In this document: positions 11,905-21,417 of the stretch, in pieces
Layout of the letters: every line of letters starts with the position of its first letter
How positions within the stretch are numbered: the first letter of the stretch is position 1
Origin: Ischnura elegans
Taxonomy: Eukaryota; Arthropoda; Insecta; Odonata; Coenagrionidae
DNA length: 64,000 nt
Assembly (NCBI RefSeq): GCF_921293095.1
Contig: NC_060246.1
Coordinates: 84,813,030 to 84,877,029 of the forward strand
Direction of reading: 5' to 3'
The notes under the pieces: model-generated
What the model was told of the DNA's origin: nothing
Databases searched by the model: none
What the model saw: the letters and a program-made list of their open reading frames with translations, nothing else
Translations under genes and position numbers: made by a program

Positions 11905-12200
11905 GAGGATGAAGGATGAAGGAAGAGCTGGGTGGGACAAGGAGGGGAAGAAGAGTAGGCCTCGGCCTTTATTTCGGAGGGATGGGGGGTGGAGGGAGAG
12001 TCGTGGGAGGAGGAAGAGGGAGAGAGAGCCAAAGGTGAGTGAGAGAGGGAGGGGGGCACAGGTAAGGGGCGGAAGGGGGGCGGGGCGAGGCCCAGCCAAT
12101 GGGAGGACGGCGAGGAGCGCGGAGGGACACCCTCCCGCCACCTTCCTCTCTCACCTGCCCCCGGCGGAGGGGAGGGTAGCGCGCCGGAGGAGGGGCAGGG
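11905..12200. promoter_or_regulatory. Putative hh promoter-proximal region: GA-rich tract, GC boxes, CCAAT
   Basis: Immediately upstream of the hh leader is a G/A-rich tract with repeated GAGAG (about 11990-12050), then two GGGGCGG-type GC boxes (about 12066-12086) and a CCAAT pentamer at 12096-12100. No ATG occurs between about 12100 and 12809, as expected of a leader or promoter. The transcription start cannot be placed from sequence. A TATA-like TATAATAC at about 12451 is an alternative core element. Confidence 0.4.
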
Positions 12201-13160
12201 AGGGGCGGTGTAGAGCCCTTCTCTACTCCTCCCTCCCCCCCGGGAACGCGACCGCAGCCGCTGAGAAGTCCCTCGCCTCACCGACACCACTTGTTCCAAC
12301 GACCGCCACCAGCGAAACACCCGTGTGTGCGACACAGCGACCTTTCGGGACCCCGACATCCTACCCAAAACCCCGGCGAGAGGGACCCTAAAGTCACCCG
12401 CGACGAGTCTGTCCGCACCTTCCGTGCCCTTAAAACGTGTTCCCCGGAGGTATAATACAAAAAATATCCCCGACCCACACTTCTCGACCGTGCCCGGCGA
12501 GGACGGTCGGCTCTACCAGGGAAGGAAAAGAAAACAGTGCCGGACCGAAGAAGTTGGTCGAAACTTCCGAGTTGGTTAGTAAGTGCTGCGTTCTGCATCC
12601 ATCGGCAGTCCCCCTTTTAAAGGTGAAGGTATACGTCCCTCCCCAAACTACCGTGTTGTGCTTATAGTGCGGTGCAGTTCTTCACGTTCCACCCGTGGCG
12701 TACTCCTCCCCATCTCGAGCGCCGCCGGCCCCGCCGTCCTCTCCCTCCCAGTGTCGTGTCCAACAGGCGAGTCCATCGGGGGCGGCCGGCCCGGGCTGCC
12801 CCTCGGGGATGCTGAGTTGGGGTGCGGAGGCTCGGGGCGGGCGGCGATGAGAGCGGGGCCGTGGGGGCGCGGGGGTCGCCAAGGGCCCCGCCCGCCGCCG
12901 CCCCTGGCCGCCCTCGCGCTCCTGCTCCTGGTCCTCGCGGCCTCGGCGGACGCGTGCGGGCCCGGCAGGGGCGCCGGCAAGAGGCCCCGGCCCAGGAAAC
13001 TCACGCCCCTCGTGTTCAAGCAGCATGTCCCCAACGTGTCCGAGCACACCCTCGGGGCCAGCGGTCTCGCCGAGGGCAAGATCGCGCGCTCCGACTCGAG
13101 GTTCCGGGACCTGGAACCCAACTACAACGCGGACATTGTGTTCAAGGACGAGGAGGGCAC
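12000..13160. other. CpG-rich island over the hh 5' end
   Basis: Base composition changes sharply from AT-rich flank to dense GC with many CpG dinucleotides, then falls back after the exon 1 donor. The island covers the proposed promoter, leader and first coding exon. The many overlapping open frames on both strands here are a side effect of the GC-rich composition. Confidence 0.7.
12809..12850 (+). CDS. Upstream ORF overlapping the hh start codon
   Basis: A 13-codon reading frame, [13 protein letters not shown], begins at the only ATG between about 12100 and the hh start. Its TGA stop (12848-12850) overlaps the hh ATG (12847-12849) in an ATGA arrangement, in a different frame. If the leader contains this segment, ribosomes that translate the uORF stop exactly at the hh start, which could allow reinitiation or dampen output. 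The ATG context (G at -3, C at +4) is moderate. Use in vivo is inference. Confidence 0.45.
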   Translation: MLSWGAEARGGRR

Positions 13161-13185
13161 CGGAGAAGACAGGCTCATGACACAG
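12847..13185 (+). CDS. hh: Hedgehog, first coding exon (partial gene)
   Basis: This exon encodes the first 113 residues of the secreted morphogen Hedgehog, which signals through Patched. Residues 1-36 form a signal peptide with an Arg-rich start and a Leu/Ala-rich core (about 19-33). Cleavage before Cys37 exposes [10 protein letters not shown], whose cysteine is the palmitoylation site in the family. The Hedge domain follows, with RKLTPL (50-55), PNV (62-64), TLGASG (68-73), EGKI (76-79), PNYN (91-94) and [15 protein letters not shown] (99-113). The exon ends at CAG followed by GTAAGA, a strong phase-0 donor at the RLMTQ boundary known from vertebrate Sonic hedgehog. The rest of the Hedge domain and the autoprocessing Hint domain must lie on later exons, not seen here. 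ATG 12847 is the only in-frame ATG after an in-frame TAA at 12580-12582 and has G at -3. Leu55-Val56-Phe57 and Leu74-Ala75 differ from the sequences I remember but fit the family. Confidence 0.95.
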
Positions 13186-13191
13186 GTAAGA
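13186..13191 (+). other. hh exon 1 splice donor
   Basis: CAG|GTAAGA matches the U1 consensus. Reading through instead gives a stop within 17 codons, and the similarity to Hedgehog ends exactly here. Confidence 0.93.
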
Positions 13192-13309
13192 CATTGGTTC
13201 TCTCATTTACATCATACTAGTGAACTGTCACCTTAAAATTCACCCATTCAGTGTTTCTCCTCGACGTGATATTTTAGAAAATAGCTTAGGTTTGGTTTTA
13301 GTAGGTTAG

Positions 13310-13770
13310 GTAATACTCACCCAGGACCAAGACGGCATTTGTACATCATAATTTCAGGGCATGTTTATTTTCTTGGTGATCTATGATATGGCAGCAAGTA
13401 ATAGTAAGCTGAAGTGTTTGAACCAGGAGTCTTATCATACAAATTCTTAGGCGTCTTGATTTTGCTTTATAGAAGTAGTTCTCACATTGGCGAATACGTT
13501 CAAACAACCTGAGGTCATATTTTAGGTAATGGCCTCGGAATAGCCTGTGGGTTGGTCTACTTGTGTGGGGCAGTACCCAGGACAAAGACGGCGCCCTATA
13601 TATAATAATTTCAGAGCATGTTCATTTCCTTAGGTGACATATGATATAGCCACAAGTATTGACAAGCTTAGGTGTTCGAAACGGAAGTCTTCCTAGGTGT
13701 CTTAATTCTGCTTAATAGCGTTTGTTCTCACAACGACGAATACACTAAAGTTTAAGCATCCTACATTCAA
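13310..13770. repeat. Divergent tandem duplication, period about 256 bp
   Basis: Two adjacent related units: the CCAGGAC motif at 13321 recurs at 13577, followed in both by AAGACGGC, ATAATTTCAG, GCATGTT and a GATATGG/GATATAG block in the same order. The units differ by many substitutions, so the duplication is old. It lies in hh intron 1 just after the donor. No coding signal. Confidence 0.75.
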
Positions 13771-16700
13771 GGTAGGGATAAATTTTTTCTGGACATCCCA
13801 AATGTAATTTAGGTCCTACTATCTACAAGAAGAAACCCCCTTTACTAGAATTTCATGATAAATTTTCCATGCAACATTTGACTGAGTTGATTCGTCGATG
13901 AGAATACTCTAGAATTGCTAATGATGAGGCTAATATGGAAAATTATGAATTACGGTTATGTGCACATGGCTTCTCTTTCAACGAAAACAGTTTAAGCAGT
14001 ATACTACATTCACTCAATTCTTGCAAACAGAATTATCCGTTTACGTTTAAATACGGAAGAACGATTGAGATACAGTCGAGATACTGCGGTCTATTATGTC
14101 AATTATGACAGAACGATCATTGACTTGTGTACATAAACTGCCACAGCGTTTAGACATCGTGTAATAAAGTAATGAAACAAGACTTTCATGAATATTTCTC
14201 TTCGCCTCCTTTGAGCATTTCATTACTGCCCGTCGTCTAACTCATGCCGGTGAAGGGAATGGCCTTGTTAAATTTCTTATCTAAATGATTAGTGCCAGAG
14301 CACATGAAGAGTGAAACCACGTCAGTGCATATTTATGAAACCTGAGCTTCTTTATTGCATCTTAAATAAACATAGAGTAAATATTATTCGACATCTCCCT
14401 GCATGAGGTAATTGCGAGAAACTAGGAAGGTTCTCTTATTTGCCGACATACAAAGTCATTTGTGCAAATGCGTCCTCTCTCTTAGTAGGAAATTTTACCA
14501 AAAATAATCCGTTTAGCAACCAAAACCTTTAAGATATGTAGCGAATTTTTTGAACCAGGTTAAATGTTTTCAATTTGTGCTCTAGACACTTGAAGAGAGT
14601 GGGACATTTAAAAAATAAGCAAAGGTTCTCCAAATAATGAGCCAAATTGTATAATTGAATGATCAGTCTAAAAATAAACTATAAATGCAGATTTTTGATG
14701 TGTCTGCGACGATTTAGTTCGCTTATCTGAGACGAAGGCATGAGGCAAGCCGTTACATGTTGTGGCATATTGCGGTTGTAAATCTATGTCATTATTCGAT
14801 CTCACGTTGATTCTTTGGTTTCCCATAGCCTCTTTTATGGACATCGTAAATCAGTTGCAGAGGAATAAAATCCATTATCAACACTATGAGGAGGTGTTAA
14901 TAATCTTGGCACACGATGAACTTGCCGCAGACTCAATGCCTACGGTAGAATATCCCTTTCAAGGAAGGTCTATGCTCTCAACAATTTGGAAAACTTAACA
15001 ATGATGGAGCGAATGAAAAGATAACAACATCCACTGAGAGGTATAATTTTTGGTAACTCCGCCTCTTCTTTCCATAATTTTTCCGCTGCGTGAATGTGAA
15101 ATTGATCGCAATAAAACATGTATATTACTGATTCTCTCAAATTGATACGTCAACAATACATTAGATATGGAATGAGAGATATGAATCACGATCCAAGATG
15201 AGAAAAAATATGCAAATTGATATGTAAATTGATGACAGCTGTTTCATTAATGTAAGATTAATAGAAGTGGGATGCTCGCTCCTCATGCAGAGACTAGGTT
15301 TCATGCGATGAGATATTTGGAATGGAAAAAATATAGTTTCGAAGTACACTTTTTTAAATTTTATTTTTGCGTCGCCCAAGATAGACCTCAAGTGACTTCA
15401 TGTCGAGTAAAATACCGAAATGTGACGATTGGGATCGATATTACAAAAATGTTTAGGAGTTGCATTCATAACTCTATCTAAAAAATTCTTAGATGGAATA
15501 TTTACAGTATATTAAAAGATCTGAAAAAGTCTCTCAAAGGCTTCCATTGAATACCCTATCTCGATAATTTAATAACTAACTGACTGGTCGTAGAACAAAC
15601 TGATGTATCCATCATTAAAACATTATTTTGAATTGCACCATTTTTATAATTTATTCGCATAACAAAGTTCCAAAAAGTATTTTTCAGATTGTGTTATTTC
15701 ATAGCGGATATCTAGGTTTATCATCACCTTCTCCCCCATAAAGCCGTAGAAAACTATTTAGTATTGTCTACTCTTGGACATTCTCTAAACTTAAGTAGCT
15801 GCTGCTTGTCGTCTTTTTTGACAAAGCTGACGGCTGTCTTATATTAGAACGTGTAAAACTCGATTTTGAACCGCAATGATGGGCAAACCGATCTGAGGAC
15901 GGGGTAACGTTGACGAAAATAAACACCTTAGATAAGGACAACAAATACCGGTAGTCGTTCATCTCACGTGTTCTTACCACGCCCGGTTATCACTTCCCTC
16001 TCGTGCGGGGCCAAGCTCGATATCGGTTACATTGGGAAACCCGATCTGCTGCAAAGTCCTCTCGCGTCAACTCGCGTCTTCTTGTCCACGCCTCTTCATC
16101 TCGCCGGGGAAATGCCCCGAACACCACGGCCGAATATGCTCCACACACCTACGTCCTCTACTCAAGTATGATAATGAGAGCAAACATGTTCAAACAAACA
16201 GGTAATGGTAGAGCGCGAAATTACCTCAGCTGACTCAAAAAGTCCAAGTCAATCAATATCTGAGTCTACCGTTTTTAAACATAATTTCATACTTCTATGT
16301 ATATTCCAGTGACAGTATTACGACCAACAAAAAACTATTTTCGGCTTGAGGCCGCATTTTTATAGACAGTATTCAGAGGCTTTGTAATCCTTCATTCTCC
16401 AGCGAAATATTTTATCACCACCCAATTACAGCATTGGCGTGGAGTAACAAAAAGAGGATGAAATAACTTGATTCCGAAATGTTAATCAGCTCGGTAAAAA
16501 ATATTTAACTAGCTAAGTCATCATCATTCAACAAAATTCTCAGTCTGAATATTCTTTTTTTTAATTCTTAATCATTCCAATGTCATGAATTACAGCAGTT
16601 AAGTAATAGGGCATATTTGGCATGAACTGGTAAATTTGGGGAAAATTAGCGGAAAAAACTTTTTTCTCTTTAAATTAGATATATAATTTTGCACTTATAT

Positions 16701-17397
16701 AAATACATATTTTCCTGTATATAATTCTATTACCTTTATAAATACTAGTAAGGTATTTATGCTTCTAAAAATCAAATTTCGCTAAATCAGGACATATTAA
16801 CGGGGAATATGAAAATACAAAAGGCTAATCGAAACCGAGTGAGGGTTAATATGCTACTATCACCAAAGCTACGCGCCGTCATAACTGACAGGTTTGGGTT
16901 ATCCGCAACAACGTGCGCGCTAGTCACAAAGGCTTTATCTATTTCATTTTTCCAGCCTCCCCATTCAACGCAGGGCCAGCGAGTTTGCGGGCGAGAGACA
17001 AAAGACACCGAAAACTCATCGACACCGTCCGTTCTTTTTTGTCTCGAACCGCGAAGTCGGATCGCCGAAATGCGGGGTCCGAAAAGTTCAGCGGTGACCC
17101 CGCCCGACTCCCGGTCGCTGGATACCATTCACGTCGGCGGACCAGCGGTCGGGTGCCGTTGACGACGGCACGGCCTGATAAGGGGAGCCGATTCCCCGCC
17201 GAACAGAACTCTCGCTTCGTACGCGCCAAAAGATAACACAATAGCATCAGCAGTCGATGGACGGGGGAAGAGAACACGTAAACACAAAAGCGGGCGGGCG
17301 GACGAACACAAGCGGATTCTCTCGCCGTGGCTCATCGCCGCCGATGGCCCCGGTCCGCGCCGTTTGCTGACCGAGTGTTTTCCCCTCCTATCGCCCG
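13771..17397. other. Putative hh intron 1, no recognised element in 13.8-16.9 kb; GC-rich patch at 17.0-17.4 kb
   Basis: AT-rich and without a recognised gene. About 15965-16150 and 16960-17440 are distinctly GC-richer. Several overlapping open frames run through the second patch on both strands with no recognisable domain, so I treat it as possible regulatory sequence and not as a gene. Confidence 0.35.
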
Positions 17398-18031
17398 AGG
17401 AGAGAGATAACTGTGGGTTCGTTCGCGAGCCAAGCATCTATCGCTTCGGTGAACAAAGGATAACCTCTCATCGAAATTATAATTGAAGGAGTGAAAAGCC
17501 ACGGGTGGTGAGCACAAGTGAATTTTTTAAACAGAGCTAAGTTAGCTAAAGAAAATAAACGAAATCAAATAGATATTTAGTAGTCCATTTGATTTTCCAC
17601 GTGATGTCAGCACAGACTAGGGACTCACTCGTATCTCTCGGCAATCAAGTTTTCGTATATTTATTCTATTAAGTTATGCACCTGTATTTATGTTATTAAT
17701 TTCTGCAGCTGTGTTTATTCTATTGTTTTCTAACATTTTTTGGAAAAAAATCAGTTGTACACCTTGGCGTCATACCCCGTTAATTATAATTGTCTTCCTG
17801 TTGGTGCTGCGAACGATTACCATTGAGTTTACTTACAAGCATCGTCAACGCTGAGATTGCATTTAGGGAGTCTGTTTTTCCTCGCTGGAGAGAATGTAAT
17901 CAAAATTTTTCATGGTCAGCAGAGTTTCATCTGGGTAATCACGAGAGAAATCTTCGGCTTTGAAATCTAATGAATTTCTTGATGTACGCGGTTAATTAAT
18001 TTTTTCAATAGACTACAGGATGTCACTCACG
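17398..18031. repeat. Segmental duplication, left copy, interrupted by a 296-bp insert
   Basis: 17398-17485 and 17782-18031 together match 18053-18381. Shared landmarks in order: TTCGTTCGCGAGCCA, CATCTATCGC, AAAGGATAA, CATCGAAATTATAATTG, TCTTCCTGT, CAAGCATC, CATTTAGGGAGT and GATTAATTAATTTT-like text. Divergence is considerable. The left copy carries extra sequence at 17486-17781 flanked by AATTATAATTG on both sides. Confidence 0.8.
17486..17781. mobile_element. Unclassified 296-bp insertion with 11-bp flanking direct repeat
   Basis: The insert is bracketed by AATTATAATTG (17475-17485 and 17782-17792). The right paralogous copy has a single AATTATAATTG running directly into TCTTCCTGT, so it acts as an empty site. 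The insert has no clear terminal inverted repeats or A-rich tail. The alternative, a deletion in the other copy between the direct repeats, cannot be excluded. Confidence 0.55.
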
Positions 18032-18052
18032 CCTGCTTCTTCCCTATCATAC

Positions 18053-18381
18053 TAGGAGATAGCTGTGGCTTCGTTCGCGAGCCACGCATCTATCGCACCG
18101 GTGAATAAAGGATAATCTGTCATCGAAATTATAATTGTCTTCCTGTCGGATCTCCGAATGATGACCAATGAGAAATACTTGCAAGCATCATCAACGCTGA
18201 GGTTGTATTTAGGGAGTATGTTTTTGCTCGCAGGAATGATTGTAATCAGAATTTTCCATGGAAGGCGGAGTTTTATATTCGGTAATCACGAAATGAATCC
18301 ACGGCTTTAAGATCCGATGAATGACTTCGAGTATGCGATTAATTAATTTTACAATAGAGCACAAGAAGTCACTCTCATTGC
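18053..18381. repeat. Segmental duplication, right copy
   Basis: The uninterrupted partner of 17398-18031, head to tail about 20 bp beyond it. It ends around GAAGTCACTCTCATTGC. Confidence 0.8.
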
Positions 18382-19214
18382 ACTCTGGTCATTGAATAAT
18401 GTGTTCAGTTCTTCGCAACGTTTCAATAAATGTATCTATCATCATCACGACTAATATAAAAACACAAAACTTTAAAGAAACATTAACAAGTGATCAAGTG
18501 TTGTTAAAAGTAATATTTTCGAGTAATAGCATTAATTTTTTTCTTATTTTGTTTACAGCAGCATTTGTTAAGACGGTGACGCTAATAGCAAACCTTAAAA
18601 TTTTTATGAGAATTAAAAATAAATAAAAACGAAGCTTTCGTGATTTATGAAGAATGTATAATCGATAAATGTTGTAATTTATAAAGATTTTGTGATTTGT
18701 AAACAGCATAGCAACAGGTACACAAATACATGAATAATGAACATGAATTTATTAGGTAATTATTAGACTAATTGAAAAATAAAACATTTAACCAACGTCA
18801 TGAATAGTAGAACAAAATGTATTTTAATAGTTGAACACCATCCAATGTGTCAGGACAATAATATTAAAATAACTAAATTTATTTCACGATCTCTAATTTC
18901 GGTATTTTTTTAAATTTTGGTATATTTAAATAATATAAGTTATTCCATAAAAATGGTTTTTTTGTGGAGCATTAGTACTTTTTAGACAATTTTTAATTTT
19001 TTTAAAAATCGATCTGCATTTTTAATTTGCATTTGAAAATGAACGATGGGCGGCAGAGGAATTACCTGAAGTATTATTTCTATTTGTATGTTTAGGATCT
19101 GTAAGCGATGGAATTGTATTAATTGGCCATGAAAATGAAGGGAGTTAACCAAAATTTTGGGAAATTATGTATAAAAAGCTATTTCGCTAGGATTTTGAGA
19201 TTTATTTCTTTCTA
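18382..19214. other. Very AT-rich stretch
   Basis: Low-complexity A/T-rich DNA with no recognised gene. It lies downstream of the Penelope-like fragment in that element's orientation, where an endonuclease domain would be expected, but I could not find one. Confidence 0.4.
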
Positions 19215-19915
19215 AATGAGGTCTCAAAGGTTAAGCTGTGTGCTTTAATGCTAAGCCAGTATTTAATTTTAACGTAATGAATGACGGTACCTAAAATTTA
19301 AATATTTGTCTGATTTCCAAGGTTTTTTCCCACCAGTATACGGTTATGCTACCATCTAGATATCTAATGGACGATACGTCCAAAATAGGAAGCTTGGAAT
19401 CAATTTTATGTCCGATAATTAACTGTATTGTACGGTAGAAATCGTTAAAGCATTTTAGTATTTTTGTGTGGGAAATCTTAGGGGATTGCTAGTGATAAAT
19501 CCTCAACATTTTTATACAAAAAAGATAGTTTGATAGGAAAAAGCGAAGTACCTTCAAGTAATTTTTCCATCAAAAAATCTGCTAAAATTGGCGCTGTTGG
19601 GGAACCTGATGGCACACAAATGATAACTTGGATAAAAATTCTCGCCAAATTGTAGGTAACCTAGAGTGACACAAATATTAAACATAGGTATGAAATATTT
19701 CTTACTTAGGTTTGTATGTTCTTTAATGTAATCCCATTTGCTGTTAACTATGTCATTGAAAACATCTGTGGTATATTAGTGAAAAGTGATTTGAAATCAA
19801 GAGAATTTATATACATGTAATTTAAGAACAGACTTTGAGAAATTGAGTAAAATTTACACAGGTTTACTGCCGTACATCAAAATGGATTTGTATTTGTGGG
19901 TTTTCATTATTTTAT
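19215..19915 (-). pseudogene. Penelope-like retroelement, decayed reverse transcriptase
   Basis: Read on the minus strand through several stops and frameshifts, this AT-rich tract keeps Penelope-like RT motifs in the right order. These are a KTHKYK remnant of the PKIHK motif (about 19905), LDFKSLFTNIP (about 19801-19769), GSPTAPILADFLMEKLLE (about 19613-19553), an LPILDV plus DGSITVY block (about 19400-19335) and DKYLNF followed by a His (about 19315-19275). A KLNTGLALKH stretch follows to about 19240. Penelope elements prime at exposed chromosome or target ends and usually also encode a GIY-YIG endonuclease; none is visible. The number of lesions indicates a long-dead copy. Confidence 0.8.
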
Positions 19916-21269
19916 ATATTATTGTACTCATGAAATTCATAATTTTTTATCAATTATATAAATACGTAGGTATACATATAATGCAAATGTTAAGTGAGTA
20001 AGGTGCAAAGGTCCTTATTTATGCCAAGAGAACATCCGTCAAGGTACAATAAGTTTCATTTTCCATTTTTGCTACACAGGAAACTTGTATATTAGTGTGC
20101 ATTTTTCAATTAGGAAGAAAATTTATTTCGTAGAGTTTACATATATATTTATGGCCTCCTGGCTTATTTTTTTACGTGTATTTTATCCAGAATTCACTGG
20201 TCGAGGAGTAATATCCCATCTTATTGAGAGCTTAAGTTTATGATACCGGTAGTAAATCAACGGTGACTATCTATAAATTGTGGATCCTCCAATAAAGATT
20301 GTGTGATTTTTATTTATAGCACAATAATGGCATAAATATTTTTAAATATTCCATGGATTTATTGCAACGATATGAGCTTAAACAGCCTAGGTATTACTCT
20401 CTAGAAAGCCTTTGGCAAAGTTTTGCCGCAAACAAATGAATAACTAACCTTAAATGCCTACATACAATCCGTTTAAATGTGCATAAATAACCGGAGGCGT
20501 AAGGTTCCAATTCATTTTTTTTCTCATGAAGTTTTGAAGATGCAGTGGAAAGGTAGAAGCATACCATATGATGCGCTAGGGTTAGGAACGAACATACCTG
20601 AGTGTATGAGGAAAACTTGAATTGCCTTTGGTTTGGAAACTCTGATGAATGCAGTACATTCCACTAAACATGGCGATGGCCGACTTCAAATGTGCTTTTC
20701 TCGATCGAATGATAGTCCTCGCAGGACTCCTTGAGAGTTTTTGACATCACTTCAACTGATGTGAATCGGGCAACCAGAATCGATACATCGGAAATACGCC
20801 TCGCAACCTTCAGTTTCTCACAGCTGTGATGCCATCCCTTGACAGTCCCGTTAGCTCCGCCAGGCCTGAACGCGACGGGTAAACAGCAGCGTAAATCACG
20901 CGGCAGTTTTGATATAAACCAATGAACGGAGGCACACATCGTGAATCTCTGGAGGTTATTCAAGCAAAGTTATGTAAACATGTGTTCTCAATCCGCATGC
21001 TGTCTCGCGAGCGTTTAAACGCCAGCTCTGTTATCGGATTGCAAGGTGACTGACTTGACTCTTCGAGAGACCTCTTAAGCGGAACAGTGCAAATCGTTTT
21101 CACTGGCGGCCACAGCCATGTTACCGAGCGCTGTGAATCATAATGCTGATAGGAACCTTTGCATTGGAAACCACGAACAGTGATACCAACCAGGATGACT
21201 GCAAGTCAGGGTAAGGTCCATAGCCCACGAGGTTAATTCTCACCACGGTGTAGAAAGGAAGATTTAGGC
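19916..21269. other. AT-rich stretch passing into a GC-balanced unidentified segment
   Basis: 19.9-20.6 kb is AT-rich with no feature. About 20650-21250 is more complex and near 50% GC, with open frames on the minus strand (20664-20963, 21121-21501) that show no domain I recognise. The second runs through the inverted repeat at 21316-21405 and is not credible as a gene. Confidence 0.35.
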
Positions 21270-21417
21270 ATTGAGTATTTGTTGTTAGAGCGTAGGTTTC
21301 CGCGGCGATGGTCTGATCTCTGCATTTCTCCAGGGTTTTCTTCCGCGTCCAACCAACCAACCTGACGACCTGACGCGGAAGAAAACCCTGGAGAAATGCA
21401 GAGATTGAGTATTTGTT
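21270..21417. repeat. Perfect 34-bp inverted repeat inside a 14-bp direct repeat
   Basis: Arms 21316-21349 and 21372-21405 are perfect reverse complements (one arm contains TTCTCCAGGGTTTTCTTCCG), separated by 22 bases. The region is bracketed by ATTGAGTATTTGTT at 21270-21283 and 21404-21417. The arrangement suggests an insertion with a 14-bp target duplication carrying a snap-back, or a template-switch event. No transposon family is recognised. Confidence 0.75.

Noticed and set aside
12583..12846. N-terminal extension of Hedgehog by 88 codons in the same frame
   Set aside because: The frame would start at a GTG directly after a TAA, and no ATG lies between. The signal peptide fits the ATG at 12847.
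12822..13220. Alternative + frame and minus frames (12648-13206) overlapping hh exon 1
   Set aside because: GC-rich shadow frames. The + frame starts at GTG and none shows a domain.
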